Shown here in pieces: positions 16,581 to 26,041 of a stretch of DNA of 64,000 bases. The stretch covers positions 82,482 to 146,481 of the forward strand of contig CAJTXA010000008.1 of the NCBI GenBank assembly GCA_910579865.1. The letters run 5' to 3'. Within the stretch, counting starts at the first letter, position 1. Every line of letters starts with the position of its first letter. This stretch comes from an uncultured Lachnospiraceae bacterium (lineage in GTDB: Bacteria; Bacillota; Clostridia; Lachnospirales; Lachnospiraceae). A program made the position numbers and the translations under genes. The notes beneath the pieces were generated by a model. It did not search any database, had not been told where the DNA came from, and was given only the letters and a program-made list of their open reading frames with translations.

Positions 16581-17477
16581 GTGGGACAGATGGAGGTAAT
16601 ATGGATAACAGTATCGGAGTATCTGAATAAATTATCTCAATTACCTGTAAGAATTAAAGAAACAGATATTATAGAGATTATCCTGATTTCTTTTCTTATT
16701 TACCACATTATGGTTTGGATTCGAAATACCAGAGCCTGGGTTCTTGTCAAAGGAATTGCAGTACTACTTGCATTGACTTTACTTGCAGTAGTTTTTCATT
16801 TAAGTACAATTATCTGGTTGGCAGAGAAAACATTAGGACTTGGAATTACAGCAGTGATTATTGTATTTCAACCAGAACTTAGAAAGGCATTAGAACAATT
16901 GGGAAAGAAGAATCTGATATCAGGACTTTTGCCAAATGAAGAGGGAAAGAATATAAAAGCACGTTTTAGTGATAGTACAATTGTAGAGATGAAAAAAGCA
17001 GCCTTTGAACTTTCAAAAACAAAGACAGGTGCTTTGATTGTAATTGAAAAAGAAGACCCATTGACAGAATTTGAGATTACAGGAATTGCATTGGATTCTC
17101 TGATTAGCAGTCAACTTTTTATTAATATTTTTGAACATAATACACCACTCCATGATGGGGCAGTAATTGTTAGAGGAGATCGTATTGTGGCAGCGACTTG
17201 TTATTTACCTTTATCAGACAATATGAAGATTAGTAAGGAATTGGGAACAAGACATCGAGCTGGACTTGGGATTAGTGAATGTACCGATTCTATGACAATT
17301 ATTGTGTCGGAGGAAACAGGAAAAGTTTCAGTTGCATATGGGGGAGAGCTGTATCGAAATTTAGACGGCGATGGTTTGACAGAGAAACTGGTACATTTGC
17401 AGAATAAGAGTGTAGAAGAAAGCAAGTTTAAGATATGGAAGGGAAGGCGGAAGAATGAAGAAAAAGCTAACAAATAA
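16581..17477 (+). CDS. cdaA: Diadenylate cyclase CdaA
   Basis: Membrane-bound enzyme that makes the second messenger c-di-AMP from two ATP. Three N-terminal transmembrane helices (residues about 30-48, 53-72, 76-95) precede a DAC domain; the catalytic HDGA motif (191-194) and the GTRHRAGLG motif (RHR at 224-226) are intact. The gene opens with GTG after GGGAG; an ATG three codons later is an alternative. It overlaps cdaR by 23 bp, and the order cdaA-cdaR with glmM nearby is the conserved Firmicute arrangement. It is expected to be regulated by CdaR and GlmM by direct contact. Confidence 0.96.
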   Translation: MGQMEVIWITVSEYLNKLSQLPVRIKETDIIEIILISFLIYHIMVWIRNTRAWVLVKGIAVLLALTLLAVVFHLSTIIWLAEKTLGLGITAVIIVFQPELRKALEQLGKKNLISGLLPNEEGKNIKARFSDSTIVEMKKAAFELSKTKTGALIVIEKEDPLTEFEITGIALDSLISSQLFINIFEHNTPLHDGAVIVRGDRIVAATCYLPLSDNMKISKELGTRHRAGLGISECTDSMTIIVSEETGKVSVAYGGELYRNLDGDGLTEKLVHLQNKSVEESKFKIWKGRRKNEEKANK

Positions 17478-18885
17478 TCTGTTCTTAAAAATTCTTTCCG
17501 TTATATTTGCTTTTTTTCTTTGGCTGGTAGTTGTGAATATTGATGATCCAGATGTGACAGATATTATAGTAGGAATACCAATTACAATCATTAATGAAGA
17601 AAAAATTACAGAACAAGGACAGATTTATCATATTGAATTTCCAGTAAATCAAAGCGGTTCTATTATAGTAAAAGGAGCAAGAAGCATTGTGGATAAGTTA
17701 AAACCATCTGATATCAAAGCAACAGTAGATTTTAGTGATGTATCTAGTGTAGGGGCAGTAACAATTAATTATACATTGCCAGATGGAGTACAATTGGTAA
17801 CAAAACGAGTGGAAATGATGAGAATTGTAACTGAGGCAATGAAATCAGATACATTTGATGTAGAAATTGTGACAAAAGGAAGTACAGCAGATGGTTATTT
17901 ATTAGGAGACAGTAAAGTTTCGCCAAATCGTGTTAGAATAACTGCGCCAGAATCTATCTTAAATTTAATAAAAAAGGTTATAGTAGAAGTTGATGTAGAT
18001 GGTATCTCAACAGATATCGCAACACAATCAAAGCTTCATCTATATGATGGGAATGGAAAAGAGATTAATTATGCGGAAAATAGTAATATCAAAATAAGTG
18101 CAACGACATTAAATGTAAGTATTAGTATGCTTCGCACACAGATAAAACCATTGCAATTAGAATTATCAGGGGAAGTGCAGGACAAATATCGTTTTCTAGG
18201 TATGAAGTGTGATGTATCAGAAGTTGCAGTAAAAGGACTTCCAGCGAAAGTAACTTCGTTTTCAACGATTACAATTCCAGCATCTTCTAAGGAATTGGAT
18301 TTATCTGAGCTAACAGAAGAAACAGAGGTTGTAATTGACTTAAATCGTTATTTGCCAGAAGGAGTTTCATTAAGAAATGAAGCGGATCGCTATGTAACAG
18401 TAACATTAAATGTACAACCGCTTTTTGAACGAGAGATCTATTTGTCAATGAATGAGATTCGAATGGAAAATGTGCCAGTTGATCTAGATCTAACTTATAA
18501 TCGAGAAGCCATTGCTTTGGTAAGGCTAGAAGGGTTGTATGATGATGTCAATGCGATTTTGACAGATGAAATGAATCCGAGGGTTGATTTAAGCAACTTA
18601 GGAGAAGGAGTGCACCGCCTTGTAGTATCGCTTGATATACCAGATGGAGTAGAACATCTAAATACAACGGATATCTATATTACTTTGACACAACATATCG
18701 AAGAAACTTCGGAAACCTCAGAGACTTCGGAAACACCAGAAGAAGCTTTTCAAAATAGTTTGGAATCAGAAAACTCCTCTACTTCTTTTGTAGAGGAGTC
18801 AGAACAGGAAGGAACTAGTACAAAAGAAGAAAATGAGAGTGAGAATTCTTCTAATGAGGAAGATGGTTTAGAATCAGGGGAGTAA
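17455..18885 (+). CDS. cdaR: CdaR/YbbR domain regulator of CdaA
   Basis: A 476-residue membrane-anchored protein with one N-terminal transmembrane helix (about 8-28, ILSVIFAFFLWLVVVNI) and a chain of about four extracytoplasmic YbbR domains (about 40-405), each with the FPV/IxxxG-type beta pattern. YbbR proteins bind and modulate the diadenylate cyclase. The C-terminus (about 408-476) is an unusual Glu/Ser/Thr-rich acidic tail with repeated ETS units, which may extend into the wall. It overlaps cdaA by 23 bp, so translation is coupled. Confidence 0.93.
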   Translation: MKKKLTNNLFLKILSVIFAFFLWLVVVNIDDPDVTDIIVGIPITIINEEKITEQGQIYHIEFPVNQSGSIIVKGARSIVDKLKPSDIKATVDFSDVSSVGAVTINYTLPDGVQLVTKRVEMMRIVTEAMKSDTFDVEIVTKGSTADGYLLGDSKVSPNRVRITAPESILNLIKKVIVEVDVDGISTDIATQSKLHLYDGNGKEINYAENSNIKISATTLNVSISMLRTQIKPLQLELSGEVQDKYRFLGMKCDVSEVAVKGLPAKVTSFSTITIPASSKELDLSELTEETEVVIDLNRYLPEGVSLRNEADRYVTVTLNVQPLFEREIYLSMNEIRMENVPVDLDLTYNREAIALVRLEGLYDDVNAILTDEMNPRVDLSNLGEGVHRLVVSLDIPDGVEHLNTTDIYITLTQHIEETSETSETSETPEEAFQNSLESENSSTSFVEESEQEGTSTKEENESENSSNEEDGLESGE

Positions 18886-18918
18886 TTCAAAAAACAGGTT
18901 TCTTTTTTGATAAAAAAG

Positions 18919-18927
18919 TGATATAAT
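18919..18927 (+). promoter_or_regulatory. Extended -10 promoter of the HPr-like gene
   Basis: TGATATAAT (18919-18927) is an extended -10 about 75 bases before the start; no good -35 is seen. Confidence 0.45.
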
Positions 18928-19000
18928 ACATAGTGAAAGAGTATATCTGGAACGTGATTTGCTCTAAAAAACAGAATGGTAGAAATTGGAGGAATGTAGA

Positions 19001-19264
19001 ATGGTAAAAGCAAAAGTAACAATTAAAAATCCGACAGGTTTACATTTAAGGCCTGCTGGAATACTTTGCAAAGAGGCGATGGGATTTAAATCAAAAATTA
19101 CGTTTCATTATAAGGAAAGTACAGCAAATGCGAAGAGTGTGTTAAGTGTGCTTGGCGCTTGTGTAAAATGTGGAGATGAGATTGAATTTACCTGTGAAGG
19201 AGAGGATGAAGCAGATGCACTTGCCGCATTAGTAAAATGCGTAGAATCTGGTTTGGGTGAATAG
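19001..19264 (+). CDS. HPr-family phosphocarrier protein
   Basis: An 87-residue PTS phosphocarrier-like protein. His15 (GLHLRPAG), Arg17 and Ser46 (AKSVLSV) fall at exactly the canonical HPr positions, so phosphorylation by enzyme I at His15 and by HPr kinase at Ser46 is possible. The active-site context GLHLRPAG differs slightly from the classical GIHARPAT, so it could be an HPr paralogue (Crh- or NPr-like) rather than the main one; the full active site argues against a Crh, which lacks His15. No enzyme I gene adjoins. GGAGGA lies 7 bases before the ATG. Its place between cdaR and glmM is unusual. Confidence 0.9.
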   Translation: MVKAKVTIKNPTGLHLRPAGILCKEAMGFKSKITFHYKESTANAKSVLSVLGACVKCGDEIEFTCEGEDEADALAALVKCVESGLGE

Positions 19265-19327
19265 TAGGTAGATACAAGGTGTTTTTCGGGGGCAAAGACA
19301 GGTTGAGATAAGAATTAGGATATAGAA

Positions 19328-19370
19328 AAAGGATGTTACTTGTGGCGGGTAGCATCCTTTTTTATTTTTT
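19328..19370 (+). terminator. Intrinsic terminator after the HPr gene
   Basis: A 12-bp stem (19328-19339 with 19349-19360, one G-U) is followed by a long T-rich run. It separates glmM from the cdaA operon. Confidence 0.88.
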
Positions 19371-19460
19371 AGAAATAGTAGGAATATTTGTTTTTAAGAT
19401 ATATTGTGTTGCAAATTCATAGCTTTTTGTAGGAAAATAGTATCTTTTATTTTTTAGTTA

Positions 19461-19469
19461 TGATATAAT
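19461..19469 (+). promoter_or_regulatory. Extended -10 promoter of glmM
   Basis: TGATATAAT (19461-19469) lies about 60 bases before glmM, without a clear -35. The same extended element precedes the HPr gene. Confidence 0.5.
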
Positions 19470-19530
19470 GACCACATATGAATGGAACATCTAGGAAAAA
19501 ATAAAAAGAGTAGAAAGAGGAGTAATAAAA

Positions 19531-20877
19531 ATGGGAAAATATTTTGGAACAGATGGATTTCGGGGAGAAGCAAATGTAAATCTAACAGTAGAACATGCCT
19601 ATCAGGTGGGACGTTTTTTAGGATGGTATTATGGAAAAGAACATAAAGCTCAAATTGTAATTGGAAAAGATACAAGAAGAAGTAGTTATATGTTTGAATA
19701 TTCGCTGGTTTCTGGATTGACAGCATCTGGAGCAGATGTATTTTTACTTCATGTTACAACAACGCCAAGCGTTTCTTATGTAGTAAGAAGTGAAAAATTT
19801 GATTGTGGAATTATGATTTCAGCTAGTCATAATCCTTTTTATGACAATGGAATTAAGATTATCAATGGACTTGGACAAAAGTTAGAAGCAGAAATAGAAG
19901 ATAAAATAGAAGACTATATTGATGGGAAAATAGAAAACCTTCCTTTTGCTACAAGAGAAGAAATTGGAAGAACAGTAGATTATGCGGTTGGACGAAATCG
20001 TTATATTGGCTATTTAATTTCAATTGCAACACGTTCATTTAAGGACAAAAAGGTAGGACTTGATTGTGCAAATGGAAGTGCTTCTTCGATAGCAAAAAAT
20101 GTATTTGATGCATTAGGGGCAAAAACCTATGTGATTCATAATGAGCCAGATGGAACAAATATTAATCTGGGTTGTGGTTCTACTCATATTGAGGCACTTC
20201 AAAAGTTTGTAGTTGATCATGGACTGGATGTTGGATTTGCTTATGATGGAGATGCAGACCGTTGTTTGGCAGTAGATGAGTATGGTAATAAAATAGATGG
20301 AGATTTTATTCTCTATATTTGTGGAAACTATATGAAGAGTCAAGGACAGCTTCCATCTGATACGGTTGTTACTACAGTAATGTCTAATATGGGGCTTTAT
20401 CAGGCTTTTGATAAGGCGGGGATTCATTATGAAAAGACGCCAGTGGGAGATAAATTTGTAGGAGAAAAAATGCGGCTGCATGGGTATGGGCTAGGTGGAG
20501 AAGAATCGGGTCATATTATTTTTAGTAAACATGCTGTAACGGGGGATGGAATTTTGACCTCTTTAAAGATTATGGAGGCTATGTTAGAACAAAAACAAAG
20601 TTTAGCTTCCTTAGCAGCTCCAGTTACAATTTTTCCTAAATTGTTAAAAAATGTAAAAGTATTAAAAAAAGAGGATGTACTTGCCGATGAAGAAGTTCTT
20701 GCAGCAGTTGCAGAAGCAGAACAAAAAATGGGAAATCAGGGACGAGTGTTGTTTCGAGCAAGTGGAACAGAACCATTTATTCGAGTTATGGTGGAAGCGA
20801 AAACGGAAGAGATGTGCCGTCAGTATGTAGAAGAGGTAATTTGTGTAATTCGAAAAAAAGGATATATAGAAGAATAG
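19531..20877 (+). CDS. glmM: Phosphoglucosamine mutase
   Basis: Converts glucosamine-6-phosphate to glucosamine-1-phosphate for peptidoglycan and teichoic-type polymer precursors, in the cytoplasm. The 448-residue length is normal. Visible motifs: N-terminal KYFGTDGFRGEAN, the phosphoserine loop ISASHNPFYDNGIK (Ser99), the Mg-binding DGDADR, the sugar-binding GEESGH, and the phosphate-binding RASGTEPFIRVM. GlmM binds CdaA in other Firmicutes, and its location close to cdaAR supports this. AGAGGAG lies 8 bases upstream. A glycosyltransferase gene follows after 9 bp. Confidence 0.95.
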   Translation: MGKYFGTDGFRGEANVNLTVEHAYQVGRFLGWYYGKEHKAQIVIGKDTRRSSYMFEYSLVSGLTASGADVFLLHVTTTPSVSYVVRSEKFDCGIMISASHNPFYDNGIKIINGLGQKLEAEIEDKIEDYIDGKIENLPFATREEIGRTVDYAVGRNRYIGYLISIATRSFKDKKVGLDCANGSASSIAKNVFDALGAKTYVIHNEPDGTNINLGCGSTHIEALQKFVVDHGLDVGFAYDGDADRCLAVDEYGNKIDGDFILYICGNYMKSQGQLPSDTVVTTVMSNMGLYQAFDKAGIHYEKTPVGDKFVGEKMRLHGYGLGGEESGHIIFSKHAVTGDGILTSLKIMEAMLEQKQSLASLAAPVTIFPKLLKNVKVLKKEDVLADEEVLAAVAEAEQKMGNQGRVLFRASGTEPFIRVMVEAKTEEMCRQYVEEVICVIRKKGYIEE

Positions 20878-20886
20878 GAGAATGAA

Positions 20887-21804
20887 ATGATAGATGTAAT
20901 CATTCCTGTATATCGTCCAGATGTTTCTTTTCGAACCGTTTTGCAACGTTTAAATCAACAGAGTATACGGCCAGAACGAATCATTTTAATTAATACAGAA
21001 AAGCGGTTTTGGAAGCCAGAACTCGCTTTTGGAATAGAACAAGTGGAAGTATATCATATTTCAAAGGAAGAGTTTGATCATGCAGCAACTAGAAAAATGG
21101 CAGCAGAGTTATCCAAAGCGGAATATATGATGTTTTTAACACAAGATGCTATTCCAGCAAACCATCGATTAATGGAACAGCTTTTAAAAGTTTTTAAGAA
21201 AAAAGAGGTAGCTGCTGCCTTTGCAAGGCAGATACCACAAAAAAAATGTAATCCAATTGAAGACTATACTAGAAGGTTTAATTATCCAAATACTTCTTTT
21301 TTAAGGGAAAAAAAAGATATAGAAAGACTTGGAATTCGAGCTTATTTTTTTTCAGATGTTTGTGCAGTTTATCGAAAAGCGGATTATCTTCAGCTTGGAG
21401 GATTTGTAGAACGGGCAATTTTTAATGAAGATATGCTATTTGCTGCAAAAGCGTTGGCATATGGGAAAAAAATTGCGTATGTAGCTGAAGCAAAGGTATA
21501 TCATTCTCATAACTACGGAAATATAGAGTATTTAAAACGAAATTTTGATTTGGGTGTATCGCAGGCAGAACATCCGGAAGTATTTTCTCAAGTATCCTCA
21601 GAAAAAGAGGGGATAGCACTGGTAAAAGAGACAGCACGGTATTTATGGAAAACCGGAAAGGGGTATTATATTCCTAAGCTTATCAGTAACAGCGGTTTTA
21701 AGTGGCTTGGCTATAGACTGGGAAAACATTATCAAAAGCTTTCGAAGCAGATGATTCGAAGGCTAACTTTAAACCCTGCTTATTGGAAGAATTGGAATCA
21801 GTAG
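20887..21804 (+). CDS. GT2 family glycosyltransferase, rhamnosyltransferase-like
   Basis: A 305-residue cytosolic or membrane-peripheral GT-A enzyme. MIDVIIPVYRPD opens the fold, FLTQDAIP takes the DxD-like position, and the later SDVCAVYRKADYLQLGGF, FNEDMLFAAKAL and VYHSHNYG segments are typical of rhamnosyltransferases that build rhamnan backbones or side chains. It begins 9 bp after glmM (site TAGGAG) and so shares its transcript. A dTDP-rhamnose supply is encoded 5 kb downstream, which fits, but the acceptor and linkage are unknown. Confidence 0.85.
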   Translation: MIDVIIPVYRPDVSFRTVLQRLNQQSIRPERIILINTEKRFWKPELAFGIEQVEVYHISKEEFDHAATRKMAAELSKAEYMMFLTQDAIPANHRLMEQLLKVFKKKEVAAAFARQIPQKKCNPIEDYTRRFNYPNTSFLREKKDIERLGIRAYFFSDVCAVYRKADYLQLGGFVERAIFNEDMLFAAKALAYGKKIAYVAEAKVYHSHNYGNIEYLKRNFDLGVSQAEHPEVFSQVSSEKEGIALVKETARYLWKTGKGYYIPKLISNSGFKWLGYRLGKHYQKLSKQMIRRLTLNPAYWKNWNQ

Positions 21805-21848
21805 AGCCGGAGTATGTCTGATTGCAAAAACGGACAGGAGGGATTCCT

Positions 21849-24695
21849 ATGTATGGCATTCTTATAGCGGGCGCAATTTTTGTATTGGTTGGGGCAATTG
21901 CATTGTTACTTTATGTTACAATGCAGCGTCCCTCTGTAGAACAAAAAACGATGCAGATGACAACTACAATGATTGTATTAATTACAGGGGGTCATCTGAT
22001 GGAGATTACGTCGAATTATTTTCATGTATCAATAATTGGGCTTTTTATTAAGTTTACAGGTTATGAATTTGTAATGACAATGACAGCTATGTTTGCTGGC
22101 TATTATTTTAATCATCCAATAAAGTCGTGGATTATATCAATAATTATTACAATAAAGATGTGTTTTTTAGTTCTTCTTTATTTGTTTCCAAATATAACTT
22201 ATTATTTTTCTGGCTATTCTTATCTTACAGAAGGTTTTTATTCTCGTATTGAGGTGCAGCTTGGAATTATTATGCATATTGATTCTTTGTTTCATCTTTG
22301 GTTAATGGTAGGTGTATGTTTATATCTGATTTATATTCGTAGAAATATGATAAAAAGGAAACAGGCAGAAATTTTACTTCGTATGCTTATTTTGCCCAAT
22401 ATTGCTTATTTTTCTTATATTGCAGGAGTTACCAATGCATATGATTTTACACCATATGCGTTTCTTACTGTGGAAATCGGATTATTTTTGTTTTGCAAAC
22501 GATTTAGTCTTGCTAATATGGTTGAAATTTCACAAGAGTGTATTGCGGATTCTTCTACAGATGGTTATGTGATAACTGATTTAAGCCAGCATTTTGTATT
22601 TGCAAGTCAACAGGCAAAAAGGCTTTTTCCAGAAATTCAGACATATAATTATACCAATACTATGTGGGAAATTGAAAAGCAATTTTCTTTTTCTAATAAT
22701 CAACTTTTTATTCATAGGAGTTATTATGAACTTCGAAAAAAAGAAGTTTTTGATAAAAATGAAATCTGCGGTTATGCCTATTGTTTTTTTGATATTACAA
22801 GTAATCATAATCAACTTGCCCGTCTATTAGAATTAAAGGAAGAGGCAGATAGAGCAAATCAGGCAAAGAGTGATTTTCTTGCAAATATGTCACATGAGAT
22901 TCGTACACCAATGAATGCAATTGTAGGTATGACAGAGCTAATATTGCGGGAAGATATTAGTCCGCAGGTAAAGAATAATATTATTAATGTACGTAATGCA
23001 GCAAAATCTTTATTAGCAATTATTAATAATATTTTGGATTTTTCTAAATTAGAATCAAAACGAATGGAATTGGTAAAAGAACCATATCAAGTATCCTCTG
23101 TTTTAAATGATGTATTAAATATCGCTATGATACGTCTTACAGAAAAACCAATTCAGTTAAAGGTAGAAGTGGATAAAACAATACCAGAAACACTATATGG
23201 AGATGAGGCAAAGGTTCGTCAGATTTTAACGAATATTTTAAATAATGCTGTAAAATATACAAATGAAGGTCAGATTCAGTTAAAGATTACTTGGGAACGA
23301 AGACAGAAGATTGCTTTACTTCATATTGCAATAAGTGATACAGGAATTGGGATTACAGAAGAAAATAAAAAGAAATTATTTCAAAGTTTTCAGCGTGTGG
23401 ATACTAGAAGAAATCGTTCTATTGAAGGAACAGGACTTGGACTGGCAATTACTAGAAATTTATTAGAATTGATGAATGGAAAAATTGAAGTAGAGAGTGT
23501 TTATAAAGAGGGAAGTACATTTACAATTTTATTACCACAAGCGATTTATGATGAGCAGCCATGTAATTATGAATATCGGATTCAAATGCAGGATATTACA
23601 GAAGAAGCATTTCATCAGACATTTACAGCTCCACAAGCAAAGATTCTTGTAGTAGACGATAACCCAGTAAATTTAAAAGTAGCAGAAGGATTGATGCAGC
23701 CTTATCAGATGCAGATACAGACAGCACAAAGTGGACAAGAATGTCTTGAACTTTTAGAAACAAAACAATATGATTTAATTTTAATGGATTATATGATGCC
23801 AGAGATGGATGGGGTAGATACTTTGCGAGCAATTCGCTGCAGAAGAGGAGAATATTTTGAAACGGTTCCAATTTTGGCACTTACTGCGGATGCTGTATCT
23901 GGCGCAGAAGAACGATTTTTACAATATGGATTTGCTGATTATATTTCAAAACCAATTGATATAAAAAAATTAGATGAAAAGTTAAAAAAATATTTATTAA
24001 AAGAAAAAATTCGAAAACAACAAGAAGGAAATAAAACAGATTGTTTAAAACAAACTTATACAAAGCAGAAAAGAAACACTGGTTTAAATATTGCCATTGG
24101 TCTAGAACATACAGGAGGAAATGAAGCACTTTATAAAGAAATTTTAGAGATTACCTGTCAAGATGGTTCAACAAAATTAAAAGAATTAAATCATGCATTG
24201 GAAGAAGGCGATATAAAAAATTACACAATTCAAGCACATGCATTAAAAAGTGTAGCGGCAAATATTGGCGCAATGGAATTATCAGAGCTTGCAAAATTAC
24301 ATGAATTTGCAGGGAAAGAACAGAATTACTCTTATATTACAGAAACTGCCCCGTTATTATTAAAACAGTATCAAGATATCTTAAATGAGATTAAAGAATA
24401 TCTACAACAAACAACAGAAGAATTACCAGAGAAGACAGTGGAACAATCTAAAAAAGAGTGGATGCAAAAGGAGGAGTACCAAGATATTGCAGCCAATATG
24501 ATTGATTATTTAAATGATTTTGATTTAGATATGGCAGAAACAATTTTAAATGGAATGGATGAATTTTCTTTTCCATCCTTAATTGAGGAAGCGTTGGATC
24601 AGGTAAGAGAAAAATTAGGGCAGATTGACTATGAGGCAGCAATTGGAGTGCTAGAGGATTCTCTTCAATTGCCATATGAAAGGAACCAATTGTAA
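21849..24695 (+). CDS. Hybrid sensor histidine kinase with receiver and Hpt domains
   Basis: A 948-residue membrane sensor. Residues about 1-220 hold seven or so hydrophobic helices; a PAS-like region follows (about 225-325), then a coiled coil, HisKA with the phospho-acceptor His349 in SHEIRTPMNA, an HATPase domain (about 455-570; DTGIGI, GTGLGLAI), a receiver domain (VVDDNPVN at about 601, acceptor Asp about 647 in MDYMMPEMDG), and an Hpt domain (His about 797 in HALKSVAANIG). It could run a whole phosphorelay internally. AGGAGG precedes the ATG; an upstream TTG was rejected. The next gene encodes three receiver-like domains and is the likely partner. The signal is unknown. Confidence 0.92.
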   Translation: MYGILIAGAIFVLVGAIALLLYVTMQRPSVEQKTMQMTTTMIVLITGGHLMEITSNYFHVSIIGLFIKFTGYEFVMTMTAMFAGYYFNHPIKSWIISIIITIKMCFLVLLYLFPNITYYFSGYSYLTEGFYSRIEVQLGIIMHIDSLFHLWLMVGVCLYLIYIRRNMIKRKQAEILLRMLILPNIAYFSYIAGVTNAYDFTPYAFLTVEIGLFLFCKRFSLANMVEISQECIADSSTDGYVITDLSQHFVFASQQAKRLFPEIQTYNYTNTMWEIEKQFSFSNNQLFIHRSYYELRKKEVFDKNEICGYAYCFFDITSNHNQLARLLELKEEADRANQAKSDFLANMSHEIRTPMNAIVGMTELILREDISPQVKNNIINVRNAAKSLLAIINNILDFSKLESKRMELVKEPYQVSSVLNDVLNIAMIRLTEKPIQLKVEVDKTIPETLYGDEAKVRQILTNILNNAVKYTNEGQIQLKITWERRQKIALLHIAISDTGIGITEENKKKLFQSFQRVDTRRNRSIEGTGLGLAITRNLLELMNGKIEVESVYKEGSTFTILLPQAIYDEQPCNYEYRIQMQDITEEAFHQTFTAPQAKILVVDDNPVNLKVAEGLMQPYQMQIQTAQSGQECLELLETKQYDLILMDYMMPEMDGVDTLRAIRCRRGEYFETVPILALTADAVSGAEERFLQYGFADYISKPIDIKKLDEKLKKYLLKEKIRKQQEGNKTDCLKQTYTKQKRNTGLNIAIGLEHTGGNEALYKEILEITCQDGSTKLKELNHALEEGDIKNYTIQAHALKSVAANIGAMELSELAKLHEFAGKEQNYSYITETAPLLLKQYQDILNEIKEYLQQTTEELPEKTVEQSKKEWMQKEEYQDIAANMIDYLNDFDLDMAETILNGMDEFSFPSLIEEALDQVREKLGQIDYEAAIGVLEDSLQLPYERNQL

Positions 24696-24721
24696 TTTAC
24701 AACAGAAAGGGATGATAAGGC

Positions 24722-25906
24722 ATGGCAGAGAAAAAATATAGAGTATTGGTTTTGGAGAATGAGAAGGAAGATTCCATACAAGCGATGAGTGAAGAAAAAT
24801 TTCTGATATCTGCAGTTCGTCCAGATAAAGCAAAGACGATTCCGTTTATAGAAGAAAAACCTCTATTTATGGTTTGGGATACAGATACACAAGATTTTAT
24901 AACAGATATAGGAAATTTAATGGAAGAGATTCATATTTATGAGGTTCCACTGTTAATTATAACAGATTCACAAAAAAATCCCATGCTTACTGATTTGGTT
25001 GGAGCACCACTTACACAGATTTTAATTCGGCCTTTTACAAAAGAAGAATTAATAGAAAAGATGCAGGTATTTTTAAGACAGGTGATAAAATGGCAGTTAG
25101 AACGAATTGCAGGAGCGTTTGATTATAGGGGACGAAAATTAGTTTTAATTGTAGATGAGGAGCAGATGACAGGGACAGTAGTTCGTTTATATCTAAAAGA
25201 ATGGTATGATGTGATTCAAGTACGAAGTTCTCATGCAGCCTTAGAATTTATGGAATATCTCGTTCCAGATGTATTATTGGTAGATATGGAGATGGAATTG
25301 CATCGAGAACTTCGAAAAAAGGATTCCTTAAAAAATATTCCATTTTTTTATTTTACTTCCGATCGGGATAGAATTACTGTACTTCGAGTGACAAGTGCTG
25401 GAGCAAAAGGATGTATTGTGAAACCAATTCAAAAAGAAGAACTTTTAATTAAGATAAAGGAGGTACTTGGTACACCAGAGACAACTTCGTTAGAAGAGGA
25501 TTTGATGCCGATGGTTTCTGAAGGCGAGAAAGTAGAAAAACCAGAAAAACCACATGTACTTGTAGTAGATGATTTTAGTATGGCATTAAAAACAATGAAG
25601 GTGCAGTTAGAAGGAGAGTATCAGGTCACTTTAGCTGTTTCAGGAAAACAAGCATTGGCTTTTTTAGAGAAACACCGACCAGATTTAATCTTTATGGATG
25701 TAGAGATGCCAGAGATGGATGGAATTGAAACGGTGCAAAAGATAAAAGAAAATCCTCTTTGGAAAGAAATTCCAATTATCTTTTTAACTGGGAATAAAGA
25801 AAAAGATACGATTTATTCTTGTATGAGTCTTGGAGCAGTGGATTATATGATTAAACCAGTATCTGTACCAAAGATATTAGAGAAGATACGAAAGGTTTTA
25901 GGATAG
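24722..25906 (+). CDS. Response regulator with three tandem receiver-like domains
   Basis: A 394-residue protein without an output domain. Residues 1-120 form a degenerate receiver (RVLVLENEKED, with no acceptor Asp at the usual place). About 135-245 form a second (LVLIVDEEQ, acceptor candidate in LLVDMEMEL, conserved KP). About 275-394 form a canonical receiver (VLVVDDFS, FMDVEMPEMDG, LTGNKEKD, KPVS). It lies 26 bp after the hybrid kinase and is surely co-transcribed. It probably acts as a phosphate sink or protein-interaction hub; no DNA-binding, GGDEF or EAL domain is present, so regulation would be by protein contact. Confidence 0.87.
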   Translation: MAEKKYRVLVLENEKEDSIQAMSEEKFLISAVRPDKAKTIPFIEEKPLFMVWDTDTQDFITDIGNLMEEIHIYEVPLLIITDSQKNPMLTDLVGAPLTQILIRPFTKEELIEKMQVFLRQVIKWQLERIAGAFDYRGRKLVLIVDEEQMTGTVVRLYLKEWYDVIQVRSSHAALEFMEYLVPDVLLVDMEMELHRELRKKDSLKNIPFFYFTSDRDRITVLRVTSAGAKGCIVKPIQKEELLIKIKEVLGTPETTSLEEDLMPMVSEGEKVEKPEKPHVLVVDDFSMALKTMKVQLEGEYQVTLAVSGKQALAFLEKHRPDLIFMDVEMPEMDGIETVQKIKENPLWKEIPIIFLTGNKEKDTIYSCMSLGAVDYMIKPVSVPKILEKIRKVLG

Positions 25907-26014
25907 AGTGGATATTGGAAAAGTTATTGGGAAATATTGGAATGGGAAATTTAGAGATTATCTAATGAAATTGTATTTTTATGGCAAAAATATAAGATAG
26001 AATAGAAAGGAAAA

Positions 26015-26030
26015 GACAAAATTTTTTGTC
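26015..26030 (+). repeat. Small hairpin in the rfbD leader
   Basis: GACAAAA and TTTTGTC (26015-26030) form a 7-bp hairpin between a good AAGGA site and the rfbD ATG. It may loop out and bring the ribosome site near the start. Confidence 0.4.
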
Positions 26031-26041
26031 TGGTGATTGGA

